64,000 nt of DNA, from assembly GCF_029784155.1 (NCBI RefSeq), contig NC_073693.1, positions 20,930,002-20,994,001 of the forward strand, read 5' to 3'. Each line of letters begins with the position of its first letter. The first letter of the stretch is position 1. Source of the DNA: Uranotaenia lowii (Eukaryota > Arthropoda > Insecta > Diptera > Culicidae). Of the stretch, positions 11,258-22,740 are shown piece by piece. Below the pieces are notes generated by a model, which was given only the letters and a program-made list of their open reading frames with translations, did not search any database and was not told the DNA's origin. The position numbers and the translations under genes are program-made.

Positions 11258-11335
11258 CTGTTAAGTAATGTGATGAGTGTTTTTATTTAATGCAGTTTTG
11301 TTTTGTGAATCTATTGTGCTAAAACTACAGGGTGT

Positions 11336-11830
11336 CACTACAAATGTTATGTGGTTTTTCCTTATTTTTTTGCATGTGCATGTGAATTTCTCAAACCCTG
11401 GGGTCTAAAAAACTTCGTCTTGGTCCAAAACTCATTTACATGAGTAAATTTGACTCTTAGGTTTGTATGGGAAAATTGAATATTTATTACTGAAAAATCA
11501 ACATCAACAAGATACCAAGTTACGGTCTTCGATAATGTTGTTCAGCGGAAAATTTCCTTCAGGAATTTTTTAAATTTTCACAAAAACCATTAGCTGGCTT
11601 GGTTCTACAGACGAAACAAAAATGATGTTGATTTTTCAGTACAAAATATTCAATTTTCCCATACAAACCTAAAAGTTCAAATTTACTCATGTAAACGTTA
11701 CTTAAAAATTCTGCAAAAAATCATGGATGAGTTTTGAACCAAGACGAAGCTTTTTAGACCCCAGGGTTTGAGAAATTCAAAAATGACCCCAAATTGACTC
11801 AGTCTAATGTGCAATCACAGGATAGTGGAA
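11336..11830. mobile_element. Foldback repeat with about 110-bp arms
   Basis: Left arm at about 11381-11508 and right arm at about 11628-11787 are reverse complements. They share TTTCTCAAACCCTGGGGTCT, AACTTCGTCTTGGT, TTTACATGAGTAAATTTGA and GGTTTGTATGGGAAAATTGA. The right arm has an extra segment of about 35 bases near 11695. A spacer of about 120 bp separates them. There are no coding motifs. The exact ends and superfamily are not clear. Confidence 0.75.
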
Positions 11831-13060
11831 TATTATTTACGAAATTGTGGCTTATGAATATGCGGTTCCAAATTAGCGAGAAATGTTTGCTGTCAACCTT
11901 TTTAGTGAGATCCAACCTTTTTACGATTTAAACTTCTGGAATGTATAAATTTTATAAAGTTATTTTCTTCTTTCTTCTTCTTCTAACACCAACATGGCCA
12001 AAACTTGCATGCATCCTGGAAAATGAAAAACTTGCGTTCCTCATTTTTCTTTTCAACATAGTATCTGATACATAGAACATGCATTGCAGATACTACTACG
12101 GCCAGGCCAACCATGTGATGAAAACGCAAAAGATACAGGAACAAGGGAGAGATGAAGCGTGGAGTTCCCTGCCAAACACTTCTTATGATTATATAGGATC
12201 AGGGCATAAAGTGATAATGTTTAAAATGTACAGTTGAAATCAGAAATAAAAACAAAAAAAAATGGATTGATCTCACCAGAAACTTCTTAGGTTGACGCTT
12301 ATCCAGGCAGGTCTGGGACGTTGATCTCTTCCATCGGTATTTTTGAACCGGTGAATCCTGATCTCCTACTCCGGTAAAATCCCATTCGTCACTTTTCACT
12401 TCGTACCCCAAATTTGTTCCCGAGTTCATCGCTAAAATCAACGTTCCTGGAAATGTACTTTTCCTTGAGCTTTTTTTATGATTCATCGGTCGTTATGTGT
12501 AGACGCTCGATGCTCTCAGTACAAGGTTCTTCATCATTTCTAATCAGCTCTGGCACCGGCCCCAGCTGTTGCAGCGGCCAGTAGACATCATCCACCAATT
12601 TTGGAAGTAAATAATGATTGTACACCTCAAAACATCAACTTATCAAGAATCAACACGATGCAAACTCAGAGCATCAATTTTCTAACCATTTTCAACACAA
12701 AACAAAACAATTTTTTCTGTATAAATTTTATAAAGTTATTGTTCATAAAGCATATGAATCGTTTGGAACTCCACGCTTCATTCCTCCCCAAAAACTTATT
12801 CCAGTATCTTTCGTGATATTTACCACACGTTTGGCTTGGCCATAGTATTCTCTATAATGCAAAACAAATGTACAGTGGAGGTTTGTTTTTTGGTTTACAG
12901 CGTTGAATCGTTATTCCCAGTTTAGTTAAAATCTTAAAATCGCTAAAATTTCTAGTAAAATAGATAGAATTTGTTTCTGTGTTCTTCAAGAACTCAGAAA
13001 CTACTAGACCAATTGATGGGGAATTTGGCAAGTAGTGGTTTTTCGAGTATACAGTTGTTC
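11831..13060. repeat. Inverted repeat pair in otherwise unique DNA
   Basis: About 90 bases at 12088-12178 (CTACGGCCAGGCCAACC ... GATGAAGCGTGGAGTTCC) recur in reverse complement at about 12760-12850. They probably mark the two sides of an old element of about 760 bp. The minus-strand open frame 12199-12486 between them has no recognised domain. Confidence 0.55.
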
Positions 13061-13074
13061 CAATGAAGTTTTGA

Positions 13075-13795
13075 GTACAACCCATCTAAGGGAGAGAGAA
13101 CTCTCATACAAAATAATCGGAAAATACAATTGAAATCTTTTTAATTTGATCAGTTGAGAAGTAGTGCTTATCAAGTTTTATGAAAATGTATTTATTTGCA
13201 TTTCAGGATAATTTAAAGAACACAATAGCCCCTCCAATCAAAGAAGGAAGATCCCCATTCAATATAAAGAGAACATGAAACTAAATTTGCCAGAAAACAC
13301 CCAGAGTAATTTTCATAGTATAATAAACAAGAATATGTGATTATTTATTACATATAATGGACCCTCCCCCTTCAATATTGGGAGTTGGGGGTGCTTTAGT
13401 CTATAATTTTTTTTATAACTTATCAAATATATTGATTGCTTTCAAATTCAAGAAACCCACGTTTTTTAAACGGTTTGCTTTATTTGTTTGTGAAGTGCTT
13501 TAGGAAGCACTTCACTATAATCACTTTCATTAATCTATGAAACTTACCCTGAGTGTTTTCTGGCATTTTTTCTCATGTTTTTTTTTTGTATTGAATGGGG
13601 ACCTCCCCACTTTGATGGGAGGGGCTTTTGTGTTCTATAAAATATCCGAAAATGCAAATAAATACATTTTCACAAAACTTAGTCAGAACTACTTCTCAAT
13701 TCATTGAATTAAAATTAATATTGTTGTATTTTTTTATTGTTTTGTATGGGAGGCCTCTATCCCTTAGATGGGATTTACCTTTTTTGGACAGAACA
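13075..13795. mobile_element. Foldback element, arms about 270 bp
   Basis: Left arm about 13075-13345 and right arm about 13500-13795 are diverged reverse complements. They share CCCATCTAAGGG, GAGAAGTAGT, TGAAAATGTATTTATTTGCA, ACACAA-AGCCCCTCC and CCAGAAAACAC. The spacer is about 150 bp. No transposase is seen, so this looks like a non-autonomous DNA element or relic. Confidence 0.7.
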
Positions 13796-13929
13796 TTTAA
13801 GAAAAACCTAATTCAATTTGGCAAAACTGAGGAACAACACAAACTTTGTGAGGTTTAGATTCTAAATAATGTGAGAAACAACTTTTTTGTTTTTCTAGAT
13901 AGGAATCCAACTATTTTTGCATCACAGCA

Positions 13930-14085
13930 TGGGAAAAAAGGACATGTGTTTTAAAAAATTGGACGGCCAAAGCTCTTGAAAATATTTTTACGTGAAAAAA
14001 ATTTCAAAATGGGTTACAAGTGTCAAAATTTATACCACTTTTCCCAACATTAGTGTACTTGCTCTAATAATGTGTTCAATCCAAA
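13930..14085 (+). repeat. Diverged interspersed repeat, shared with 25270-25430
   Basis: The segment around AAGTGTCAAAATTT, TACCACTTTT and CTCAACA/CCCAACA resembles the right portion of the module at about 25270-25430. It is an old dispersed copy without visible ends. Confidence 0.45.
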
Positions 14086-14676
14086 ACCGTATTTCAAGAT
14101 TTTGGTGCCAAAACAGTCGATAAATATTTTGTTTACAAAGTAAAATCGAATTATACAATGACTAATTAAAAAAAACTAGAAAGACCAATTACAAAATTGT
14201 TAGGCAGTTGAAAATTCTCCTTCAAATTACCCAATTCGAGACGGATTAGTATTGGAACTTTTTTTTAAATATTTAATTTGATTTAAAATCAAACGACCTC
14301 AAAGTTATCTGAAAGTCAAGTGTTCCGTATTTGAGAAAAATGCTCTGTCTTGAGTGAGTTCAGCTTGAAAAGAAATTTGTCTAGTTATCTATTTTATTTT
14401 ATAAAAATTGAGGAACTATCATAATAAAAAGCTTGAACTGAGATGGCTATGATTGTTCATTGAATCACCCTAACGCTGTATCCACAACGTCTCATAATTC
14501 GCTCATCAAGTTGGCGAGCGTATGCATGCTCAGTGATGCCACATTTCAATCGGTATTTTTGAACCCAAAAAAATCTTTTTTCGGTATGGAAATCCGAAAA
14601 ATCGGTATGAAAATCGGTATTTTAAGGTGATTAAAAAAAATTTTCTTCTGAATTCTGAAGTCTGTTATTTAATACT

Positions 14677-15452
14677 CAGTGTTCGGCACAAAAGCGCTAA
14701 TCCGCTAGTTAGTCCGCTAACTTTTTTTTAGCGGTTGTTTTTGGCGCTAAGTTTTGGTTGAGCTAGCGAATTAAAAAGCTCCGCTAATTTTTGGTTCCGC
14801 TTATTCATGACCGCTAACCTCCATATATTTGCATCAATATTTCGAATTATTACTGATAAAATACTTATTAAGTTAAGGTGACATTGGGTATCATTCTGAC
14901 CCCAATATGCGCTGTTAATTCTAATGATCTCAGTGGAGGAATGAGAGAGAGAGAGTCAAAGGAAATATGTATTTTTGGCCATTTGTTCCCTCTGGCGTTA
15001 AACAATACAGAACGATTCTCAATATCCTCCAATCAGCTGTTTGCTTTTAAGTTGTGAGACGTTTATTTTTCACAATACAGTATTTTTTACTGATTACGTT
15101 TGGCAATGCGATGTTTGGAAAAAGTGAAACATTTAAAATGAGCAAATTAAAAAAAATAATAATACAAAAGAATACTATTGGAATAAATTTCACAAAAGAT
15201 TTCGTGCAACAAAATTGCATAAAACCGAAAAACGATTTTTAATTTACCCCCTTGTGACAAATTTACTGCAAGTGACAAAAGAAGGATTTGAAATTTATTC
15301 CGGCCTTATTTTTGATCAACATTTAGCGCTTTACGCTTGAAGCGATAACTTTTTCGGCACATTTAGCGTTTTTAATTAGCGATCGCTAACTTTGAATGAG
15401 TTAGCGTTTGAACTAGCGGCGCTATTTTTCCAGTTAGCGATGCCGAACACTG
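14677..15452. mobile_element. Nested hAT-like element, 776 bp
   Basis: Ends CAGTGTTCGGCA and TGCCGAACACTG are perfect 12-bp inverted repeats. They are flanked by perfect 8-bp duplications TTAATACT (14669-14676 and 15453-15460). Subterminal regions are full of GCTAA/TTAGCG words, as expected for transposase-binding clusters in hAT elements. No transposase is present. It inserted into the 14531-16544 element. Confidence 0.92.
15190..15305 (+). repeat. Harbinger-like MITE fragment inside the nested hAT
   Basis: AGTGACAAAAGAAGGATTTG...CCGGCCTTA at 15272-15308 is the terminal repeat of the MITE family seen whole at 30344 and 31792. The left end is missing, so it is a truncated copy. Confidence 0.7.
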
Positions 15453-16559
15453 TTAATACTATAATAATAAATGCCTTATAGTATTTTGTGTGTGCGTTTT
15501 TTTTTTGTTATTATACATTTTTACTCGTTTTTTAAAGTTCTTAGAAGGTTTTTAGTGTTCTTTCTTCTCTATTATCATTTCTGGAAAAATTTTATAAACT
15601 TTGGATTTTCATAATTACTGCATTGATGCCAAAAAGCTTAAGTGCATAAAATCAAATATCGAGAAAAAAACATTTTTGGTAATTTTCCATACGTTTTAAA
15701 ATAATTTGTATTTTTCTTCCGAACATAAAGGTATGAAAATAAATTTCTAAAAATCTGAAGAAATCACGAAATATAGTTTGAAACATGAAAAATCGTTCCG
15801 TATTATTAACTCATGGATCATTTGCTCTTATTCTCTTTTGGCTCTGTGGGTAATTTGGTAATTTAAAAAAAATCGCATACTGAAAGTTTTTGTGGACAAA
15901 AAAAAACCTTGAAGCTTCCTCGTAATATTCTCAATCATAAAATTTCTTCATGTTATCGATTAACACATGATTCCTTATAGGTGTAATCCTTATAGATTGT
16001 TTTACATTTTTTTAAGTGTTTCCAAAATTCTGAAACTCATACATATTCAACCTCATTAGATTAATTTCCGCTGGCTATCTTGGCGCAATTATAAATATCA
16101 TAGAGTATGTTATAGAAAACGAGAGTTTTTCAACATTCTCAATGGAAAAATTACCTCCAAATTCCAACGGATAGTGAAAAATTTAATCGTAGACTTATCT
16201 TTTAAAATTCAATTATCAAAAACAAAATGCTTCTTTCCTTTAAAATTTGAGAGTTTCGATTGAAATATTGAAAAACGTGCACTTATCATGAAAGCTTCAA
16301 CTGTTTCTTACTTAGCTAACGCCAAATAATATCATTTGGTCGTCTTCAATTTAACAGAAACCCAATATTTTCTATAGTCTTGCTTACACTGAAATATATT
16401 TTACAGTTTGTATCAAAATTCTCAAAAATCGGTAGGAAATCGGTATGTTTTGCCAAAAATCGGTATTCGGTATATACCGATTCTTGGATAAAAATTTGCT
16501 CAAAAATCGGTATGAATACCGAAAAATCGGTAGGTGTGGCATCTATGCATGCTCCCCAG

Positions 16560-17733
16560 AAAAATGAGCAGATACCTACCGATGGCTTAAGCCGTTGCGC
16601 GTTAGTTGTTTGGATTGGATCTTCTCCAACAACCGCAATCGGAGAGCCGCCTGTTTCGGGCGCTTTGGCTCCCCTTTGCTTTAGTCTACAGCACGTTGCG
16701 GACTTGTACGGTACCCATCGGTGGTCCATCGATGTTCGTGTGTCTGTCTAATGGCGGGTGACGACGAGTTGTGTCCGGCGCGTTAGTTTGTTATCTATCT
16801 ATCAGGTACAGTCCTAAAGTGAGTGGAAGGATTAAATTCTGCGAGAGACGCGGCAACGGAAGTGTTTGGATAGTTCGTTTGGATTGTGGTAGCCGTATCT
16901 AAGCAGAAATGGCGGAGGTGTTGAAGTGATAAGGATCTCTTGAAACGGTCAACTATCTCGGGCCAAGAGTATTCAGCGGGGATGGTGAAGGAAGCAATTA
17001 TCTGTGTATTTTTGTGTTCGAATGACCCGCTTCTTCCTGCCACCACAGAGACAGGTAGAAGAAAGGGTGAAGTCGATGGAGTGTTGTTTGTTGATGCTCT
17101 TGAGTGCGAAATTGTGGTATAGCCAAAGATAAGCGAATTTCTCCGCTCGATTTTGCTGGTTGGTGTTGTTAAAATTGATTGGCTCCCAGCCATCGAATTA
17201 GGAGCGTATTATTTGGTGGAAGTGCTGCTACTTTTTTTTCCTTCGATTTGGATCCCGAAATACAATCGATGGGTCGGTCGATTTGAGGCAGGTTACGATC
17301 ACTAATTGTTACGACCTTGGTGGAAAGTTGAAACTTGGTTTATATTTTTTGCTGTTCGTGGAGTTCGAATTTCACGCTGAGTCAACGGCGAAATCGATCA
17401 AATTCGATACGCTTTCAGTGGAATACTACGTGAGCTCATTCCTGGATTGCTGAAGTGTTTTGTTGAATTGACACACAATATGTGTTACTTACTATTAAAA
17501 GTGGATGAATCTTAAAAATTTGAATGTTTTGTTGATGACTAGTGTCCCAGAAGTTCTGATGATCTATGGATGTGTGAAGTTTGGTTAAAACCTACTAGAA
17601 TGTTTTTGTTTGTGTCAACGGAGTTTGGAAAAAGCTACCCACTGAAAATTTTGGATTAAAAATCATCACAACAACCGGATCTGGATCAATCGGATAGCTG
17701 ACGCATCGCTGGAATTATTCAAATCATCCAAAG
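16560..17733 (+). other. Candidate 5' leader exon (non-coding)
   Basis: This stretch is GC-richer than its surroundings, free of repeats, and lacks a long plus-strand frame. It ends CATCCAAAG/GTAGGAAC, a good splice donor with GT at 17734-17735. Composition and the tail of short ATG frames resemble long insect 5' leaders. A promoter is not defined; a CATCGATG-rich segment and an acceptor-like ATCTATCAG/GTACAG lie near 16790-16806. The alternative is simply conserved intergenic DNA. No protein start is proposed. Confidence 0.35.
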
Positions 17734-18377
17734 GTAGGAACGGATCAAAAATCCAGAATCAGTATTGAAAACCCGATCATCTTCAATTTTTGCTCTCAAA
17801 ATCCGCGGAACATTTCCAGAACAGATGATCACCAAAAGTTCGTGTGGCCATCAACATCATATCAGTGTGTCGAAATTGACATCTCGAAAGCATTTTAGTC
17901 GAAGGTGTGGCCAGTTCAGGACCGGTTTTTGCTCTTCTCGCTACGCGATCTTCAGCTCGCTTCTGAATATTTTAAAACCGGAATATGATCTGGGTCCTGA
18001 CCTTCGATCTTTGCGATCGATCAGAATTCATTTGCCAAAGTTATACGATTTTGATTTTGTTGACAGAACTCTAAAATGCTAACAATAATATTCTTCATGT
18101 TTGAAATAATGAGGTTTATGTTATCAACCGTTTGTGATGTTATATATTCTATTTTTGCCATTTTTCGGTCTCGGCTTTCAAGCAAACAACTTTCTTTGTG
18201 AAACAAGTAGGTATTTCACAAAGAAATTGTTTGCTTGAAATCTTAGGCCGAAAAACAGCCAAAAATAGTCTATAAAAATTTGAAAAAAATACGTGTAGAA
18301 GACAGAAATTAGAGATACAGAAAATTTAATATATTGGATTTAAATTTTTTTTAATAAAAAGACAAACAGAATTATGT
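17734..18377. other. Unique DNA
   Basis: No gene recognised. A local hairpin lies at about 18168-18250, where AAGCAAACAA-TTTCTTTGTGAAA is followed by its reverse complement. The short open frame 17765-18082 has no identifiable domain. Confidence 0.45.
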
Positions 18378-18381
18378 TTAA

Positions 18382-20501
18382 CCCTCATCCGTCCCAGAGA
18401 TTTTTGCCCGTTACAGTCCCTGGAGTGTTAAAATGAGGCTCCTGACTAAAACCAATATATCTCTCTTGTTTCCCTACCGATTTCTACAAATATTTTGGAA
18501 ACCTCGTAATATAACTCAAATGTTATATTTGTGTAAAGTATTGCGTCGGTAATGAAATTACACCACTAGAATCGGTATGAAATTTCCTTTCTGGTAAATA
18601 TAAAATTGCGAAAATTTTGAATGAATCTACTTAAAATCCAGTGCAAAGTTGCGCAAGAAGCGCAAGAAAATCTGAGAAATTGCAAATTGACAAAAAGTTC
18701 GAAAAACAGCTACCCTATCAAATTTCGCCGAAAATTCTGTGTTTCGTATTTTGAATATTTCGTAAGTGTAAAAATTTGCTAAATTACGTCAACTTTTCAA
18801 AATTTTCAAAATTAATATACAGTGAGCGAAATAAGAATAGCTCCACTATGTGTTTTGCTTGTTAAAATATGAATGATTGAAAATTACGTAAATTTTCTTC
18901 CACAGTTTGTTCTGAATCGCTGAACAGATAAATCAAGCATAAGTTTACTTTTTTTGGACGTAGCAATTGACATTCAGAACCAAAAATGTGAAAAAAGGGC
19001 TGCAAAATAAGAATAGCACCACTTGAGTTTTTCAACAAAAACAAGATTATGTTTAAAATTTACTGTGTAAACGTGAATAATAATGCTTCTACGAATTATT
19101 TGAATAGATAACTGCATTTAAGGAGTTTTCCAGAATTCCAAAGGTTTTCAAAGGTATTAAAAGAGTGTTTTAAGAGATGCTCCTCTAGCGTTAAAGAATT
19201 TTATATTTAAGCTAAAAAACTTTATCAAACTACTTGATTTCTTCATTAACATTCAAAATGATGAAACATAGATTTGAGGCTGAGTTTGAACTCAAAAAAC
19301 AGACTTCAAATTCAAAAATAATAATGTTTTTTAATAGTCAAACACTGTTTCTCTAGTTTTAAGTCATAGATGGCAGCACTTTCTTGCCATTTAACCAAAT
19401 TCATGCCCATTTTCGAATATCCGGGTTAATTAGGGAGTGCTGGATGATTTAGGTCAAGAAATAAATACATGTACCGTGTGAACGCTTTGGAAATTCTAAG
19501 ATCACTAAATCCAAAAAAAAAAAATAGAATTGCGTCAAGGTCACTAAAAGTGAATTTTTTGGACCGATTATCAGGGAAAAGTTATACTTTGCGATGGAGC
19601 TTGATGGACCAGACGGCTAGCAGTATTATTGGTATGATTTGCAATTGAATCGGAAGTTGAGATGAGCAGTAATTTTGGCGGTTGTACATTTTTGCGCTGG
19701 TGATTCTTTTGCAAACCTGGAAAAGCTTTCTGCAGCGTGAACTTCCACAAAACTGTGATGGAAAAATACCTCAAAATGATAAATATGGGCATAAATAAAC
19801 CTGGAAAATCAATATTGAGACTAAATTTAGTTTTAACTGCAAGATAGTGCTGCCATCTACGACTTGAAACTGGAAAAAGTGAGGTTTACTGAACAAACTC
19901 AAAGTTTTTGATTTCCAACCTATTTTTTTCTGATTCAAAATTTATCCCGAATGTTTGTTTCATCATTTCACGTCATTTTAATGAAGAAAGTAAGTAGCTT
20001 GGTGAAGAATAACTGCTCAAATATCAAATTCCTTAACGCTTGAGGAGCATCTCTTAAAACCCCCTTTTTAAACCTTTGAAACCCTTTGGAATTCTGGAAA
20101 ACTCTTTAAAATGCAGTTATCCAATAAAATAATTCGTAGAAGCATTATTATTCACGTTTACACAGTAAATTTTTAAAAATAATCTTTTTTTGTTGAAAAA
20201 CTCAAGTGGTGCTATTCTTATTTCGCAGCCCTTTTTTAACATTTTTGGTCCTCAACGCCAATTACTACGTCCAAAAAAAGTAAACTTATGCTTGATTTAT
20301 CCGTTAAGCAATTCAGAACAAACTGTGGAAGAAAATTGTCGTAATTTTCAATCATTCATATACCAACAAGCAAAACACATAGTGGTGCTATTCTTATTTC
20401 GCTCACTGTAGTGCAACTTAAACAATTTTGACGGTTCATTGATTTAAAAGTTCGGTCAAACTTCCAATAGTGTCATATTGACACTCAAGAGCAGATTAGG
20501 G
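18382..20501. mobile_element. piggyBac-like non-autonomous element hosting a foldback
   Basis: TTAA (18378-18381) then CCCTCATCCG on the left and GATTAGGG then TTAA (20502-20505) on the right match the piggyBac pattern of a TTAA duplication and CCCT ends. After removing the nested 18820-20408 element it is about 530 bp long and non-coding. Only about 8 terminal bases match well, so the assignment is provisional. Confidence 0.55.
18820..20408. mobile_element. Long foldback Tc1/mariner-like element, 1589 bp
   Basis: Ends CAGTGAGCGAAATAAG and CTTATTTCGCTCACTG lie next to TA duplications at 18818-18819 and 20409-20410. The arms are about 600 bp each (about 18820-19425 and 19795-20408), diverged by a few percent. 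The phrase AAATAAGAATAGC.CCAC is repeated near the outer end and again about 180-190 bp in. The central 370 bp is unpaired. It contains a minus-strand frame (19571-19792) that I could not match to a transposase with confidence. Confidence 0.88.
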
Positions 20502-20505
20502 TTAA

Positions 20506-21401
20506 GACTATTTGAATGAAAACACTTTTGAACATTCGCCAATTTTGCGATTAATCAATCTAAACTAACAAGGGTCCTAAATTTTAGACTGTTTTGCCAT
20601 TTCACAGTCACTTATTTTTTTCTTTTCTTCGGTCATATGATATAGATGAAAAAAAAAAAAAACAAGGGACCCACACAAGCTCTGGACTCTGAAGATTCTC
20701 TCATAGCGATAAATTGGGATTTGGATTTGGCACTAACAAGCTTAGATCGAAAGGCATGAAATTTGGCGGCGAAGGTTTCACGTTTTTGCAAACGTACATA
20801 CTTGTTTAGAAGCTGTTTTCTTTCAAAGAAATGATCCAAAACATATGAAGCAGCATCACAATTTTTAATTGATCAATTCGCATAGAAATGCAGGATGTAA
20901 AATTGAATTTAATTCGGAACTGCAATATTTTTTTTTTACTTTTCTACAAATATGTTTATTTCTACAATCTGGTAATACTTTTAAGTAAAAAGTTCTAACA
21001 ACGGATATTTAAAACAATATTTGGGAAAAGTTCGGTCCAGCTCGGTTTTCTTACCCTTTGTTTGATAAAAATCCGGATTAATTCACATTATTTGCAAAAT
21101 ATGTAATAAAAAACTCAAGTTGATTTTTTAAGATGTTTGAAGAGAATTTTGCGTCTAAAAACAAAATTTTTCAAACAAATTTTCTAACTAACCAACGTTT
21201 TAAGGTAGTCTGTTATGTATTTCAAAACCTGCTCATGTCATCACATTTGCCCAGATAATACCGAGCATTTTCACACGATATTCATTGTTTGTTTTTTATT
21301 GGAGTCTAATGAAGCATTCTTAACTTTTTCAAAATAACCAAAATAATATATTTAGTAAAAGCTGTATTTGCCTTTCCAAAACTGCCCCAAAATAAAGGGT
21401 A
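20506..21401. other. Unique DNA
   Basis: Nothing recognised beyond A/T-rich sequence and homopolymer runs (for example 20648-20662). A minus-strand frame at 20633-20839 appears to be chance. Confidence 0.45.
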
Positions 21402-21403
21402 TA

Positions 21404-22319
21404 CTGCCGTTGGAAGCATAATTGTCACATGTTACAAAAAGGCAAAACGAGAAAAATGCAATTAAAGTTTCACTAAAACATTTTGCTGTTATCGCACAGT
21501 TTCGCAACTTTTGTTGACTTCAATGCCGTAGATCTCTAAAGTATACTCCTATCATATGAGCCTCGATCAAATTTTTCGAAAATGAACTATTTTTTCAATG
21601 AAAACCGTTGTGTGACATTTATGCCGCGAAATTCTATGAACAGTCGAAAAGTGGACGCATATTTGTCACACCACGAACATTTTCTCAGTATAGTTGTTTG
21701 GTTTGGAATTTCGTGCGTAGCTCTTGTGTTTTATTCGGTCCTGGAAAAAGTTCCGGATGAAGTAACTCTGGCGGCATACTTCGTAAACATAAAAAAAAAC
21801 ATACATCTCGGATTTTGCGAGGTGCGTCAAAATTAAAACTCAAAGTAAAACCAAAGAAGAAATGGTCTGCTAAAACCACCGACAATCACTTATGGCCATC
21901 CTGGACAATTTTGGATTACAGTTCCACGGCGCCGGAAGAGTAATATTTGACTAATGTTGTGAAGTGGGTTTCCTTTGCATGCACTCTTCCAAGCGCCAGC
22001 AGCGAACCCGAAGCATTTGCAGAGTTTTTCTTTCTATTTCCATGATCCCCTCGCGACTATCAAGGACACGTATGCCAAGTTTGGCGATAATCTATTTAGA
22101 CGTTCCGAAGTTATAGGTACATTCATTTATTGAGTGTGACAAATATGCGTCCATTTGTCTCAGTGTGACAAATTGATTTTGAATTTTTCTCGACATTTCT
22201 AGAATAAACTTTATGTTTCGACAAAGAATTTCAATAATACGTATCAAATTATCACGATTGGCATCAAAAAGTAAAAAACGTCAAAATGTCATATGTGACA
22301 ATTATGCGTCCAACGGCAG
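21404..22319. mobile_element. Tc1-like element with paired terminal repeats, degraded
   Basis: Outer inverted repeats CTGCCGTTGGA(A/C)GCATAA start at 21404 and end at 22319, with TA at 21402-21403 and 22320-21. A second pair, GTGGACGCATATTTGTCACA near 21650 and its complement near 22137, lies inside. All four share GGACGCATA-TTGTCACA, like the inner and outer transposase sites of Tc1-family elements. A plus-strand frame at 21582-21836 (VVWFGISCVAL) and a later LWPSWTILDY phrase are reminiscent of a decayed DDE transposase. Confidence 0.65.
21582..21960 (+). pseudogene. Possible Tc1-type transposase remnant
   Basis: The phrase VVWFGISCV at about residue 38 of the 84-codon frame resembles the VWGGIS region of Tc1/mariner transposases. 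A following phrase LWPSWTILDY in another frame (near 21890) resembles the region before the last catalytic acidic residue. Stops and frame changes break it. The match is by eye and weak; the position inside a TIR element with TA duplication is the main support. Confidence 0.3.
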
Positions 22320-22507
22320 TATAATGAATGTTTAAAAAGTTGCAATAGTATTGCTAAAGCTTCAATAAAACACATACTTTCCTGTTTTTATTAGAGCTTT
22401 GGTACCAGTTTTAAGAATGCGCTCAATGCGCTTTTCAAACTAGCGTTCAAGCCAAGTTGAAAAACTGTTTTATTGGAACAGTGAATGTAGGCATGATAAA
22501 ACTAAGT

Positions 22508-22740
22508 GCAAGGCCGGATTAAGGGGGGGGGGCAATAGGGGAAATTGCCCCGGGCCCCCGGATTGGGGGGGGGGGGCGAGGGAAAAAAGTTATAACATTA
22601 CTTTAATTTCTACAAATCTATGAACAAAATCAAAACCAGAATATTGAAATTAAAATTTGAAATATAACAAGTAAAGGGCCCCCAAAAAATAAAATTTAGA
22701 GTAGTTTTTCTCTTACATAAGTTAAGGGGGCCTCCTAGTG
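22508..22740. repeat. G-rich interspersed repeat fragment
   Basis: It begins AAGGCCGGATTAAGGGGG and contains GCCCCGGGCCCCCGG, followed by a G12 run near 22565, then A/T-rich DNA and a CCTCC end. GCCGGATT...GGGCCCC repeats are widespread in animal genomes as non-autonomous DNA elements, but I see no second terminus here. Confidence 0.5.

Larger units (their letters stand above)
7812..11335. mobile_element. Palindromic (foldback) element split by a LINE
   Basis: The 90 or so bases left of the LINE (7812-7900) and right of it (11245-11335) are reverse complements. Both arms contain TTTTAGCACA, AACAAAACTGCATT, AAATAAAAAC, ACTCAT and TTACTTAACAGA. With the LINE and one duplication removed they form a compact hairpin element of about 170 bp. 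It carries no coding sequence. The outer ends and its own target duplication are unclear, so I cannot give a superfamily. Confidence 0.8.
14531..16544. mobile_element. hAT-like non-autonomous element, about 2.0 kb
   Basis: The left end starts CAGTGATGCCACA and the right end finishes TGTGGCATCT. Both ends carry many copies of ATCGGTATTTTT or AAAAATCGGTA. A 9-base direct repeat ATGCATGCT (8-bp core TGCATGCT) flanks it at 14522-14530 and 16545-16553. CAG-type ends with an 8-bp duplication point to hAT. The last few bases of the right end are altered. No transposase is visible. It hosts the nested element 14677-15452. Confidence 0.78.

Noticed and set aside
16785..16808. ATCTATCAG/GTACAG as a third recursive splice site
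   Set aside because: Weak polypyrimidine tract and poor donor; it lies inside the candidate leader block, where it has no clear role.
16346..17193. Minus-strand frames 16346-16729 and 16795-17193 as genes
   Set aside because: The first runs into the terminal repeat of the hAT element. The second overlaps the candidate leader with no recognised domain.
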